From Saccharothrix carnea (GTDB lineage: Bacteria; Actinomycetota; Actinomycetes; Mycobacteriales; Pseudonocardiaceae), in the NCBI RefSeq assembly GCF_003014735.1, contig NZ_PYAX01000012.1:62001-126000 (forward strand): DNA of 64,000 nucleotides. The letters run 5' to 3'. Shown here one piece after another: positions 19,331 to 27,493 of the stretch. Under the pieces are notes generated by a model, which saw only the letters and a program-made list of their open reading frames with translations, had not been told where the DNA came from and searched no databases. A program made the translations under genes and the position numbers. How positions within the stretch are numbered: position 1 is the stretch's first letter; the number at the start of each line of letters is the position of its first letter.

Positions 19331-19363
19331 ACTCTAGCGCCTGCCCGTTCGACCATGTCGAAC
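19331..19363 (-). promoter_or_regulatory. Autoregulated promoter of the IclR-family gene
   Basis: The -10 is TAGAGT at 19331-19336 (reverse strand). The operator GTTCGAC-CAT-GTCGAAC at 19347-19363 is a perfect 7-bp inverted repeat with a 3-bp spacer, 10 bp upstream of the -10. It would sit at about -23 to -39 and block polymerase. Confidence 0.75.
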
Positions 19364-19370
19364 TGCCGGA

Positions 19371-19709
19371 TCACGGGTGGGCGGCAGCGACCCGATCCTG
19401 GCACGTTCCGCGGCACCGGCGTTCCGGCGCCAGCCCGAGCAGTCCGCGGCACTCGGGTGGCATGTCCACGCCATCAGCGATCCGCTCGATGGTGTCCAGC
19501 GTCGGTAGCCTTCGCCGGCGCATGTACTCGCTGATCCGCCCCTGCGCGATGCCCGTGACGCCCGCGAGGTCGTTCTGGCTGTACCCGGCGTAGCGCCTGA
19601 GCAGGACCAGCAGGCTCGCGATGTCCCGCGCCCGCAGCGCGGCGACGACCTCCCGTCGTGACCACAGGCTGTCCGGTACGCGCGCGACCCACCCGGCTGT
19701 TCGTTCCAT
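19371..19709 (-). CDS. Short XRE-family HTH protein
   Basis: The 112-aa protein matches the N-terminal part of the roughly 400-aa actinobacterial XRE-TPR regulators: LWSRREVVAALRARDIASLLVLLRRYAGYSQNDLAGVTGIAQGRISEYMRRRRLPTLDTIERIADGVDMP. The helix-turn-helix is complete, but the C-terminal TPR or NB-ARC part is absent. The stop falls soon after LLGLAPERRCRG. It may be a genuine short form or a truncation remnant. GGGGGGA precedes the ATG. It is divergent from the secreted lectin gene at 19866, which it could control through the palindromes in the 156-bp gap. Confidence 0.8.
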   Translation of the reverse strand: MERTAGWVARVPDSLWSRREVVAALRARDIASLLVLLRRYAGYSQNDLAGVTGIAQGRISEYMRRRRLPTLDTIERIADGVDMPPECRGLLGLAPERRCRGTCQDRVAAAHP

Positions 19710-19781
19710 GACAAGTCCCCCCGACTGGGAATCGGCCGGAACCAAGGGGAGTGTTACGGACGGGCATCGCGCAATCACACG

Positions 19782-19850
19782 GTGATATCTCACGCTGTGC
19801 TGCCGAACCCGCCACGGGCCTTGGGACGGTTCGGGTCCGATGACCGAACC
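19782..19850. promoter_or_regulatory. Two dyads in the XRE/lectin divergent promoter
   Basis: GTGATATCTCAC (19782-19793) is a near-perfect 12-bp palindrome. GGTTCGG-N9-CCGAACC (19828-19850) is a perfect 7-bp inverted repeat ending 15 bp before the lectin start codon. Both are candidate operator or leader-hairpin sites. Confidence 0.4.
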
Positions 19851-19865
19851 CGAGGGGGGATTCGC

Positions 19866-20384
19866 ATGCGTCACCTGACCAAGCTGTTCGCGGTGCTGGG
19901 CCTGCTGCTCACCGCGCTGGTCGTGGCACCGACCGGGGCGTCGGCGGGTGTGTCGGCGGGGATGCCGGCACCGGCCGCCCGGACCGCGCACAGCCCGATC
20001 CAGAGCCTGCACGACGGGCGGTGCCTGGACTCGGACGTGTCGTCGCCGACCCACAACGGCACCAAGGTGCAGATCTGGGACTGCAACGGCTGGAACAACC
20101 AGAAGTGGACCTACTACGACGACTACACCATCCGCAGCACGCACGACGGCCGATGCCTGGACGCCGACGTGTCGTCGCCGACGCACGACGGCACCAAGGT
20201 GCAGGTGTGGGACTGCAACGGGTGGGACAACCAGAAGTGGACCATGTACACCAACGGCGAGATCGTGAGCTGGCACGACGGACGGTGCCTCGACCTGGAC
20301 GTGTCGTCGCCGACCCACAACGGCAGCAAGGTGCAGCTGTGGACGTGCAACGGCTGGGCCAACCAGGCCTGGTACAAGTCCTGA
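19866..20384 (+). CDS. Secreted ricin-B-type lectin (three QxW-like repeats)
   Basis: The 172-aa protein has a Sec signal peptide (MRHLTKLFAVLGLLLTALVVAPTGASA). One ricin B-like beta-trefoil follows, made of three near-identical repeats: HDGRCLDSDVSSPTHNGTKV, then HDGRCLDADVSSPTHDGTKV, then HDGRCLDLDVSSPTHNGSKV. Each leads into W(D/T)CNGW..NQ.W. Such domains bind galactose-containing or other sugars outside the cell. There is no catalytic domain. The ATG has GAGGGGGGA upstream. The high identity between repeats suggests recent internal amplification or strong selection. Confidence 0.88.
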   Translation: MRHLTKLFAVLGLLLTALVVAPTGASAGVSAGMPAPAARTAHSPIQSLHDGRCLDSDVSSPTHNGTKVQIWDCNGWNNQKWTYYDDYTIRSTHDGRCLDADVSSPTHDGTKVQVWDCNGWDNQKWTMYTNGEIVSWHDGRCLDLDVSSPTHNGSKVQLWTCNGWANQAWYKS

Positions 20385-20414
20385 CCCGGCCGCGCCGGTG
20401 ATCACACCGGGTCG
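20385..20414. terminator. Hairpin between convergent lectin and MarR-GNAT genes
   Basis: CCGGTG-ATCA-CACCGG (20395-20410) is nested within GACCCGG and CCGGGTC arms starting at the lectin stop. There is no T-run. Its place between two 3' ends suggests a bidirectional terminator. Confidence 0.45.
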
Positions 20415-20443
20415 TTCCCGACCGGGGCGGCCCGGTGGGCGCG

Positions 20444-21340
20444 TCACAGGTCCAGCGACCAGGTCTGCGCCTCGACCTCGCGGCCGAACAGCCGCTCCGG
20501 GTCGCTCTTCCCGATCGTGAAACCGACCTTCTCGTAGAGGTGCCGCGACGCCTCCAGCCCGGCCACGGTCCACAGCACCATCCGCTCGTACCCGGCCCGG
20601 CGGGCGAAGCGCACGCACTCGTCCACCAGTCGGGCGCCGATGCCCAGACCTCGGGCGGCCGGTTCCACGAGCAGCATCCGCAGCTTCGCCGTCCGGTCGT
20701 CCACCCGCACGCAGAAGATCGACCCGACCGGCTCACCGTCGACCTCGGCGATCCACGCCGACTCGCGGTCCGGCACGTGGTGCTCGACGTACTCGCCCGC
20801 GATCCGCGCCACCATCGCCTCGAAGGTCTGGTCGAAGCCGCACTCCTCCGCGTACCGCACCCCGTGCCGGTTCACCACCCAGCCGAGGTCGCCCGGTCGC
20901 AACGGCCGCAGCAGGTACGACCGGGACGTGCCGGTGAGCACCCGTTCGATCCTGCGCATCGACGCGACCAGCTCGGCGCGGTCCGCTGGCGGCACGCGCT
21001 CCAGCAGCGCGCCGATCTCCGCGTCCGAACGGGCGTTGAGCTCGGCGAACACCGACTCGCCGCGCGGGGTCAGGGCGACGACGTGACGCCGCGAGTCACG
21101 CGCGGACGCCGTGCGGGTGACCAGGCCGTCGCGGTCGAAGGCGGTCAGGATGCGGCTGAGGTAGCCGGCGTCCAACGACAGCGCGGTCCGCAGGTCCGGC
21201 ACCTCGCACGGGCCCGCGGCCAGCTCGAACAGCACCCGCACCTCGGTCAGCGAGTACGGCGAGGACAGGTAGCTCCGGTCGAGCACGCCGATCACGCCGG
21301 TGTAGAAGCGGTTGAACGCGCGGACGTCGGCGACCGTCAT
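20444..21340 (-). CDS. MarR-GNAT fusion (regulator plus N-acetyltransferase)
   Basis: The 298-aa protein has an N-terminal MarR winged helix (residues about 1-145: FYTGVIGVLDRSYLSSPYSLTEVRVLFELAAGP, DLRTALSLDAGYLSRILTAFDRDGLVTR) and a C-terminal GNAT acetyltransferase (LRMLLVEPAARGLGIGARLVDECVRFARRAGYERMVLWTV). The acetyl-CoA loop is RGLGIG. Such fusions are a known family. The likely ligand is a small amine sensed or acetylated by the second domain. GAGGGAG precedes the ATG. Two dyads in the 38 bp upstream suggest autoregulation. Confidence 0.9.
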   Translation of the reverse strand: MTVADVRAFNRFYTGVIGVLDRSYLSSPYSLTEVRVLFELAAGPCEVPDLRTALSLDAGYLSRILTAFDRDGLVTRTASARDSRRHVVALTPRGESVFAELNARSDAEIGALLERVPPADRAELVASMRRIERVLTGTSRSYLLRPLRPGDLGWVVNRHGVRYAEECGFDQTFEAMVARIAGEYVEHHVPDRESAWIAEVDGEPVGSIFCVRVDDRTAKLRMLLVEPAARGLGIGARLVDECVRFARRAGYERMVLWTVAGLEASRHLYEKVGFTIGKSDPERLFGREVEAQTWSLDL

Positions 21341-21341
21341 C

Positions 21342-21377
21342 GTTGACTCCCTCAACAGAACCGTTGACGGAGTCAAC
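21342..21377. promoter_or_regulatory. Tandem operator of the MarR-GNAT gene
   Basis: GTTGAC-GGA-GTCAAC (21363-21377) is a perfect 6-bp inverted repeat with a 3-bp spacer. GTTGAC-TCC-CTCAAC (21342-21356) is the same with one mismatch and overlaps the ribosome site. The two centres are 21 bp apart, two helical turns. Confidence 0.65.
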
Positions 21378-21378
21378 C

Positions 21379-22812
21379 TTATCCCTGGGGTCGGTAGACG
21401 GCCAAGGCGGCGGGCCGGGAGCGGAACTCGAACGTGGACCCGGTGGGGCCGACCTCGCCGTCCGTCGCGATCGCCACCTCGCCGTCGAGCAGCCGCACGT
21501 CGAGCCACCGCGTCTCCAGGTGCCGGTAGGTGCGGCTGCGGTGCAGCGAGCCGAGCAGGGCGCCGAGGAAGAACCGCGCCCGCGAGAACCGGGTGTCGGC
21601 GCGGATGTACCGCACGTCCATCAGGCCCGCGTCGAGGGCGGGCCGCATGGTCGGCGCGAAGCCCTTGGGTCGGTACGGGCCGTTGCCGACGAACAGCATC
21701 CAGACCAGCTGCGGCTCGCCGTTCAGCTCGACCCGCATCGGCCGTGACGTGCGCAGCACCCGGGCCAGCGCGATCGCCGCGGCCGGCCACTTGCCCCACT
21801 TGTCCTGCAAGTTCTCCCTCAGCCGCACCATGTCGGGGTAGCCGCCGAGGCTCGCGGTGTTGACGAACCAGCGCGGCCCCTCGCCGTCCACGGTCACCGC
21901 CGCCAGGTCCACCAGCACGCCGTCACCGTCCGCGACCGCCCGTGCGGCGTCGTCCAGCCCCTGCACGCCCACGTCGCGCGCGAAGTGGTTCAGCGTCCCG
22001 GCCGGCACCAGGACCAGCGGCAACCGGTGCGCCGCCGCCAGCGCCGCGACCGCCGCCACCGACCCGTCACCGCCCGCCACCCCCAGTGCGTGCGGAGCGT
22101 GATCGGCGATCACCGTGTCGAGATCCTCGATTCCCACGATCGTGGCTTTCGGCCATTCCTCCACGATCCGGTCGGTCGGGTCGTCCCCGCCCAGGCCCGC
22201 GCTCGGGTTCACCACGACCACCAGGCCCTCGCCGTCCACCAGCGCCTCCAACGCCCGGTGCTCGCGCGCCGACGCGGGCTCGGTCCGCCCCAGCGGCCAC
22301 CAACGCCTGGTCAGCAGGGCGACACCGGCCCCGATCGCGGCTCCGGCGGCCACGTCCGACGGCCAGTGCACGCCCGTGTGCACCCGCGAGTACGCCACCG
22401 CCGCGGCGACCGGCGCGATCGCCGCCGCCAACGCGGGCGACTCCATCGCCACCGCCGTGGTGAACGCCGCCGCCGACGCCGCGTGCCCGGACGGGAACGA
22501 CGACGACGTGGGACGCTTGGTCAGCCGCCGGGGCACGAGCAGCAGGTCGGCCGCCGGCCTGCGGCGCGGGAACAGGCGCTTCGCGACCAGGCTGGCGCTG
22601 AAGCTCGCGCCGCCGATCGCCGCCACGCCGCGCAGCGCCGCCCGCCGCGTCACCCCTTTGCGCGTCGCCAGCACGCCCGCCACCACCAGCCACAACGCAC
22701 TGTGGTTGGCGGCGCGCGAAAGTCTCTTCATCCCCTCGTCCACCGGGGAGGCGCGCAGCGCCCCGGAACGCCGCATCATGGCCAGGTCCAGGCGGTTCAC
22801 TCGTCGGAGCAC
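21379..22812 (-). CDS. PAP2 phosphatase-diacylglycerol kinase fusion
   Basis: The 477-aa protein has an N-terminal PAP2 phosphatase with its three motifs (KRLFPRRRP, SSFPSGHAAS, SRVHTGVHWPSD). A DAGK/LCB5-type lipid kinase domain follows (VVVNPSAGLGGDD, GVAGGDGSVAAVAALAAAHRLPLVLVPAGTLNHFARD). It should act on membrane lipids at the cytoplasmic membrane, with both lipid phosphorylation and dephosphorylation in one chain. The domain pair is known in actinobacteria; the substrate is unknown. TAACGT lies 6 nt before the GTG. It is divergent from pafA with an 80-bp gap. Confidence 0.9.
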   Translation of the reverse strand: MLRRVNRLDLAMMRRSGALRASPVDEGMKRLSRAANHSALWLVVAGVLATRKGVTRRAALRGVAAIGGASFSASLVAKRLFPRRRPAADLLLVPRRLTKRPTSSSFPSGHAASAAAFTTAVAMESPALAAAIAPVAAAVAYSRVHTGVHWPSDVAAGAAIGAGVALLTRRWWPLGRTEPASAREHRALEALVDGEGLVVVVNPSAGLGGDDPTDRIVEEWPKATIVGIEDLDTVIADHAPHALGVAGGDGSVAAVAALAAAHRLPLVLVPAGTLNHFARDVGVQGLDDAARAVADGDGVLVDLAAVTVDGEGPRWFVNTASLGGYPDMVRLRENLQDKWGKWPAAAIALARVLRTSRPMRVELNGEPQLVWMLFVGNGPYRPKGFAPTMRPALDAGLMDVRYIRADTRFSRARFFLGALLGSLHRSRTYRHLETRWLDVRLLDGEVAIATDGEVGPTGSTFEFRSRPAALAVYRPQG

Positions 22813-22818
22813 ACGAGA

Positions 22819-22824
22819 ACGTTA
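22819..22824 (-). promoter_or_regulatory. -10 hexamer of the PAP2-DAGK gene
   Basis: TAACGT on the reverse strand, 6 nt before the GTG start. Confidence 0.5.
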
Positions 22825-22880
22825 TCCGCGAAATCGGCGTGACGCCCGATTGGATCACTGAGGAAAGCTCCGAATGCGCC

Positions 22881-22886
22881 TACTGT
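22881..22886 (+). promoter_or_regulatory. -10 hexamer of pafA
   Basis: TACTGT lies 6 nt before the pafA ATG. GAGGG falls between hexamer and start, too close to act as a ribosome site. Confidence 0.5.
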
Positions 22887-22892
22887 TGAGGG

Positions 22893-24251
22893 ATGCAGCG
22901 GCGGATCTTCGGCATTGAGACTGAGTTCGGGGTGACCTGCACCTTCCACGGGCAGCGCAGGCTGTCCCCGGATGAGGTCGCGCGTTATCTGTTCCGCCGG
23001 GTCGTCTCGTGGGGACGCTCGTCGAACGTCTTCCTGCGCAACGGCTCTCGGCTCTACCTGGACGTGGGCTCGCACCCGGAGTACGCGACCGCGGAATGCG
23101 ACGACCTCGCCCAGCTGGTCACGCATGACAAGGCTGGTGAGCGGATCCTCGAAGACCTGCTCGTCGACGCCGAGCGCAGGCTCGCCGACGAGGGCATCGG
23201 GGGCGATATCTTCCTGTTCAAGAACAACACCGACTCCGCGGGCAACTCCTACGGTTGCCACGAGAACTACCTGGTCGCGCGGGCGGGGGAGTTCTCCCGC
23301 ATCGCCGACGTCCTGCTGCCGTTCCTGGTGACCAGGCAGCTCATCTGCGGCGCGGGCAAGGTGCTCCAGACGCCGCGCGGAGCGGTCTACTGCCTGTCGC
23401 AGCGGGCCGAGCACATCTGGGAGGGCGTGTCCAGCGCCACCACCCGGTCCCGCCCGATCATCAACACCCGCGACGAGCCGCACGCCGACGCCGAGCGCTA
23501 CCGCAGGCTCCACGTCATCGTCGGCGACTCGAACATGTCCGAGGTGACCACGCTGCTCAAGGTGGGCAGCGCCAACCTCGTGCTGGAGATGATCGAGCAG
23601 GGCGTGCAGTTCCGCGACTTCAGCCTGGACAACCCGATCCGCGCGATCCGCGAGATCAGCCACGACCTGACCGGCAGGCGGACCGTGCGGCTGGCGGGCG
23701 GCAAGGAGGCCTCGGCGCTGGACATCCAGCGCGAGTACTACGAGCGCGCGGTGGAGCACGTGGCCAAGCGCGCGCCCGACCCCATGGCGGAACGGGTGCT
23801 CGAGCTGTGGGGCCGCACGTTGGACGCGGTCGCGTCGGAAGACCTGTCCAAGATCGACCGCGAGATCGACTGGGCCATCAAGTACCGGCTGATGGAGCGC
23901 TACCAGGCCAAGCACGACATGGACCTGTCCAACCCGCGCATCGCCCAGCTCGACCTCGCCTACCACGACATCCGGCGCGGCCGGGGCATCTTCGACCTGC
24001 TCCAGCGCAAGGACCAGGTGGAACGGGTCACCGACGACGGCGAGATCGAGGCCGCCAAGGACACCCCGCCGCAGACCACGCGGGCCAAGCTGCGCGGTGA
24101 CTTCATCGCCGCCGCGCAGGCCGCGGGCCGTGACTTCACCGTCGACTGGGTGCACCTCAAGCTCAACGACCAGGCACAGCGCACCGTGCTGTGCAAGGAC
24201 CCGTTCCGCGCGGTGGACGAGCGCGTGGAGCGGCTGATCGCGTCCCTGTAG
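22893..24251 (+). CDS. pafA: Pup ligase PafA
   Basis: PafA activates the C-terminal Glu of Pup with ATP and joins it to substrate lysines. The 452-aa protein has the family's usual length. It shows the glutamine-synthetase-like active site [10 protein letters not shown] (E9 and E11), D57 in [36 protein letters not shown] and [26 protein letters not shown]. It lacks the Dop loop. It is separated from dop by about 10 kb of inserted cassettes. Confidence 0.97.
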   Translation: MQRRIFGIETEFGVTCTFHGQRRLSPDEVARYLFRRVVSWGRSSNVFLRNGSRLYLDVGSHPEYATAECDDLAQLVTHDKAGERILEDLLVDAERRLADEGIGGDIFLFKNNTDSAGNSYGCHENYLVARAGEFSRIADVLLPFLVTRQLICGAGKVLQTPRGAVYCLSQRAEHIWEGVSSATTRSRPIINTRDEPHADAERYRRLHVIVGDSNMSEVTTLLKVGSANLVLEMIEQGVQFRDFSLDNPIRAIREISHDLTGRRTVRLAGGKEASALDIQREYYERAVEHVAKRAPDPMAERVLELWGRTLDAVASEDLSKIDREIDWAIKYRLMERYQAKHDMDLSNPRIAQLDLAYHDIRRGRGIFDLLQRKDQVERVTDDGEIEAAKDTPPQTTRAKLRGDFIAAAQAAGRDFTVDWVHLKLNDQAQRTVLCKDPFRAVDERVERLIASL

Positions 24252-24274
24252 GGGAGCAGCGCAGAGCAGGAGAC

Positions 24275-24304
24275 AGGCCCGGACCCGGTGGTCCGGGCCT
24301 TCTT
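24275..24304 (+). terminator. Terminator after pafA
   Basis: AGGCCCGGAC paired with GTCCGGGCCT around CCGGTG makes a perfect 10-bp stem, followed by TCTT. It lies 24 bp after the pafA stop and just before the next promoter. Confidence 0.85.
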
Positions 24305-24312
24305 CGGCGCCA

Positions 24313-24347
24313 TTGACAAAACAGATTTTTACGTACAAGCTTGTTTT
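24313..24347 (+). promoter_or_regulatory. Promoter and palindrome of the ArsR-type gene
   Basis: A perfect -35 TTGACA at 24313 is followed by an unusually AT-rich stretch ending in the palindrome ACAAGCTTGT (24338-24347). That is typical of a small repressor controlling its own promoter. The -10 is uncertain (TACAAG at 24334 gives a short 15-nt spacing). Confidence 0.5.
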
Positions 24348-24351
24348 TGCG

Positions 24352-24909
24352 ATGAGAGACGTCCTGTACCTGGAGCAGATCGAGCAGGCCGAGGCACTGC
24401 TCAAGCCGCAGCGCATCGAGGTGCTGCGGCAACTGGCCGAGCCGCGGTCGTGCACCGAGGTGGCCGCCGCGCTCGACCAGACCCCGCAGCGGGTCTACTA
24501 CCACGTGAAACGCCTGGTGGAAGCCGGTCTGGTCACCCAGGTGACCGAGCGGCGCGTGCGCGGCATCAACGAAGGCGTGTACCAGGCGAGCGCGCGCTCG
24601 TACTGGCTGTCGCCGGGGCTGGTCGGCCGGCTCGGGCTGCGCCGCGCGCAGGACGAGCTCAGCCTGGGCTACCTGCTCGACCTCGTGGAACGGGTCCAGG
24701 CGGACATCGCGGGCCTGGACCGGACCCGGCCCGAGCTGCCGTCGCTGGGCGTGTCGGGCGAGATCCGGGTGCGGCCCGACCAGCGGCAGCAGTTCTTCGA
24801 CGACCTCAAGACGACCTTGCAGGACTTGTTCGCCCGTTACGGGGGCGCGGAGGGCGACGCCTTCCGGCTGGCCGTGGCGTGCTACCCGAAGGAGGAGACC
24901 GATGAGTGA
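24352..24909 (+). CDS. ArsR-like winged-helix regulator
   Basis: The 185-aa protein has an N-terminal winged helix (LLKPQRIEVLRQLAEPRSCTEVAAALDQTPQRVYYHVKRLVEAGLVTQVTERRVRGINEGVYQA) and a C-terminal domain (IRVRPDQRQQFFDDLKTTLQDLFARYGG) typical of regulators paired with AHSA1 proteins. No metal-binding Cys pattern is visible. It overlaps the AHSA1 gene by 8 bp, so the two are co-expressed. The ATG at 24352 follows the AT-rich promoter; TTG 24313 would start inside the -35. Confidence 0.82.
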   Translation: MRDVLYLEQIEQAEALLKPQRIEVLRQLAEPRSCTEVAAALDQTPQRVYYHVKRLVEAGLVTQVTERRVRGINEGVYQASARSYWLSPGLVGRLGLRRAQDELSLGYLLDLVERVQADIAGLDRTRPELPSLGVSGEIRVRPDQRQQFFDDLKTTLQDLFARYGGAEGDAFRLAVACYPKEETDE

Positions 24910-25771
24910 GACCCTGGTCCTTCGCGCCCGCACCACCACGCCCGTCGACCGGGTGCGCCGCGCGCTGACCGACGCGGGCGAGCTGAGCGCGTGGCTCGCC
25001 GAGCACGCGGCCGTGGAGCTGCCCGACCGGTTCGAGTTCTGGGGCCGCTTCACGCCCGAGGGTGACGCCCCGCACCAGACCCTGCGGCACGTGGACGACA
25101 GCACGCTGAAGTTCGACTGGAGGGTCGGCGGCGAGGACACCACCGTCGAGATCACGTGGGCCGCCGAGGACGGCGACACGGTCATCACGCTCTCGCAGAG
25201 CCACTTCCCGGGCTGGGGGGACGTGGCCGCCGTGTCGACCAGCGTGCTCGGCTACCTGGCCACCTGGTGGGGACTGTCGCTGGCCAACCTGGTCGACCAC
25301 GTCGAAGGCCGCCCGCTGACGCCGAGGGTGGACTTCAGCACCGCCGAGATGCGCGGCGAGGTGCACATCGACGCACCCGTGGACGCGGTGGCCCACTCGC
25401 TGGTCGACGCCGAGCAGTACACGCGGTGGTTCGGCGCGAAGATCGACATCGAGGCGTGGGAGGGCGGCCGGGTCGCCATGGGCGGCTTCGAGGCGAACCC
25501 GCGGCCCGCGAAGGTGGTCGACTTCGAGCCCGGCAAGCGGATGGGCATCGACTGGGGCGGCATGGTGTCGACCTGGGAACTGGCCGAGTCCGGCGGCGGT
25601 ACCCGGCTGACGTTCGTGCAGAGCGGGTTCGACACCGGCCAGCCGCCGTACGGCGCGTGGGCGGGCTGGCTGTCGGGCGTGGCGGAGCTGCGCCGGTTCC
25701 ACGAGCTGGCCGACTGGCGGCCGATCTGGCTGCAGCCCGACCTGCCCGAGGGCGCGCTCAGCGAGGGCTGA
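24902..25771 (+). CDS. Two-domain SRPBCC/AHSA1 protein
   Basis: The 289-aa protein consists of two START-like domains in tandem. The first is about residues 1-140 (LVLRARTTTPVDRVRRALTDAGELSAWLAEHA) and the second about 150-280 (GEVHIDAPVDAVAHSLVDAEQYTRWFGAKIDIEAWEGGRVAMGG). Such folds bind hydrophobic ligands. In ArsR-AHSA1 pairs the ligand or role is generally unknown. It is the second gene of the operon. Confidence 0.88.
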   Translation: MSETLVLRARTTTPVDRVRRALTDAGELSAWLAEHAAVELPDRFEFWGRFTPEGDAPHQTLRHVDDSTLKFDWRVGGEDTTVEITWAAEDGDTVITLSQSHFPGWGDVAAVSTSVLGYLATWWGLSLANLVDHVEGRPLTPRVDFSTAEMRGEVHIDAPVDAVAHSLVDAEQYTRWFGAKIDIEAWEGGRVAMGGFEANPRPAKVVDFEPGKRMGIDWGGMVSTWELAESGGGTRLTFVQSGFDTGQPPYGAWAGWLSGVAELRRFHELADWRPIWLQPDLPEGALSEG

Positions 25772-26387
25772 GGCGGATCAGCTTCAGCTCGACGGCGGTC
25801 CGCACGGCCGCCGTCCTGGTGTCCACGCCCAGCTTGTCGAAGATCCGCACCAGGTGCGTCTTCACCGTCGCCTCGCTGATGAACAGGGCTTTCGCGATCT
25901 CCCGGTTCGACAGGCCGCGGGCGAGGTGGTCGAGGATCTGCACCTCGCGCTTGGTCACCGAGGGGGCCGGCGTGCGGCGCAGCAGGCGCCGCGCGATGTC
26001 CGGTGACAGCACGGTGCGGCCGGTCGCGCCCTGGCGGACCGCGGCGGCCAGCTCCTCCGGCGGGCAGTCCTTGAGCAGGTAGCCGGTCGCGCCCGCCTCG
26101 ACCGCCCGCACCACGTCCGCGTCGGAGTCGTACGTGGTCAGCACCACCACCTGCGGTGGGTCGGGCAGGGCGCGGAGGCGACGGGTGGCCTCCACGCCGT
26201 CGATGCCCGCGCCGAGCTGCAGGTCCATCAGCACCACGTCCACGGCCGTGGTCGCGGCGAGGCGGACCGCGTCCTCGCCGGTGGCGGCCTCGCCGACCAC
26301 CTCGAAGTCGCGGGCCAGCAACCCGGCCAGCCCGAACCGGACCACCGGGTGGTCGTCCACCACCAGCACCCTCAACGGCCCGGTCAC
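25758..26387 (-). CDS. NarL-family response regulator (SenR-like)
   Basis: The 209-aa protein has a receiver domain (LRVLVVDDHPVVRFGLAGLLARDFEVVGEAATGEDAVRLA, Asp in VVLMDLQLG) and a LuxR-type HTH (VTKREVQILDHLARGLSNREIAKALFISEATVKTHLVRIFDKLGV). Its start overlaps the kinase stop by 4 bp, and its 3' end overlaps the convergent AHSA1 gene by 14 bp. The divergent HbpS-like gene makes SenR of Streptomyces reticuli the best model. Confidence 0.9.
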   Translation of the reverse strand: MTGPLRVLVVDDHPVVRFGLAGLLARDFEVVGEAATGEDAVRLAATTAVDVVLMDLQLGAGIDGVEATRRLRALPDPPQVVVLTTYDSDADVVRAVEAGATGYLLKDCPPEELAAAVRQGATGRTVLSPDIARRLLRRTPAPSVTKREVQILDHLARGLSNREIAKALFISEATVKTHLVRIFDKLGVDTRTAAVRTAVELKLIRLSPR

Positions 26388-27349
26388 GGTGTCGGCACGC
26401 TCACGGCCAGCGCCGTGCCCTCGCCCGGAGCGCTCTCCACCGTCATCGTGCCGCGCAGCTCGGCGACCCGGTCGCGGATGGCGTCCAGCCCGTAGCCGCG
26501 ACCGGGCTCCGGGCGGATCGCGGCCGGGTCGAACCCGCGGCCGTCGTCGCGCACGTCGAGCGTCACCGCGTCACCCAGGTACGTCAGCGTGATGACGGTG
26601 GAGGTCGCGGCGGCGTGCTCGCGCACGTTGGCCAGCGCGCCCTGCGCGACCCGCAGCAACGCCACCTCCACCGGCACCGGCAGCGGGTACGGCTCGCCCT
26701 CCACCTCGACCCGATCGCACAGGGCGTGCAGGGCGTCGGTCAGCGTGCGGCCCTCCAGCGGCGAGAGGTCGCGGACGAACCGGCGTGCCTCAGCCAGGTT
26801 CTCCTTGGCCACCTCGCGGGCCCGGCCGGTGTCGCCGAGCTCGAGCAGCAGCGTGATGCTCGACAGGCCCTGCGCCAGCGTGTCGTGGATCTCCCGGGCC
26901 AGCCGCTGCCGTTCCTCCAGCACACCGGCCTGGTGCAGCAGGCGGCGGCGGTCGAAGAACACCGCGGCGGTGATCACCGCGACCCCGACCGGGCCCAGCA
27001 CCAGGCTCGGCTCGACCGCGTCGGCCAGCCGCACCTGCGCCAGCACCACCGCGCCGGTGAGCACGGCGGCCAGCGGCACGGCCAGGCGCGGGCGCAGCTG
27101 CCGCAGGCACTGGAAGAACAACGGGATCGCGCACCAGCCGAAGCTCGGCGCCGGCCACACCAGCCCCAACCACAACGCCAGCACGGCGGGCAGGGCGGCG
27201 GTCCACCGCACCCCGAACGGGTAGGCCGCGCCCAGCACGGCGGCGGTGACCAGCACGGCGGGCGCGACGCCGTGGTACGCGACGTACCGCGCCGCCGACG
27301 CCGTCAACAGCACGTAGAAGCCCGCGTGCATCGCCCGGTGCAGCCACAC
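26384..27349 (-). CDS. Sensor histidine kinase (SenS-like)
   Basis: The 321-aa protein has five or so N-terminal membrane helices (YVLLTASAARYVAYHG, LVTAAVLGAAYPFG, ALPAVLALWLGLVWPAP, AVPLAAVLTGAVVLAQV, VGVAVITAAVFFD). A HisKA_3 box follows (RQRLAREIHDTLAQGLSSITLLLE), then an ATPase domain ending GRGYGLDAIRDRVAELRG. SenS has the same design and senses redox or haem signals through secreted HbpS. TAGGGT lies 7 nt before the GTG at 27349, which sets this start. Confidence 0.88.
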   Translation of the reverse strand: MWLHRAMHAGFYVLLTASAARYVAYHGVAPAVLVTAAVLGAAYPFGVRWTAALPAVLALWLGLVWPAPSFGWCAIPLFFQCLRQLRPRLAVPLAAVLTGAVVLAQVRLADAVEPSLVLGPVGVAVITAAVFFDRRRLLHQAGVLEERQRLAREIHDTLAQGLSSITLLLELGDTGRAREVAKENLAEARRFVRDLSPLEGRTLTDALHALCDRVEVEGEPYPLPVPVEVALLRVAQGALANVREHAAATSTVITLTYLGDAVTLDVRDDGRGFDPAAIRPEPGRGYGLDAIRDRVAELRGTMTVESAPGEGTALAVSVPTP

Positions 27350-27356
27350 GGAGCCG

Positions 27357-27362
27357 ACCCTA
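27357..27362 (-). promoter_or_regulatory. -10 hexamer of the SenS-SenR-like operon
   Basis: TAGGGT (reverse strand) lies 7 nt before the kinase GTG. A TTGACC lies about 20 nt further upstream. Confidence 0.5.
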
Positions 27363-27394
27363 GGCCAGGTCCGGGCGCCCGGGGTCAACCGATG

Positions 27395-27413
27395 GGTTGA
27401 ACCCGGTTCAACC
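27395..27413. promoter_or_regulatory. 19-bp palindrome between SenS-like and HbpS-like genes
   Basis: GGTTGAACCCGGTTCAACC is symmetric over nine bases on each side of one central base. It lies 45 bp from the kinase start and 80 bp from the HbpS-like start, so it is a strong candidate site for the SenR-like regulator. Confidence 0.6.
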
Positions 27414-27493
27414 GGAACCACCAGGTTCCCGGTGGCGGGTGCGGCGAGCCTTGAGCTCGACACGAACCGGGTTTGTCCGAGGAGGGTGTGGCG

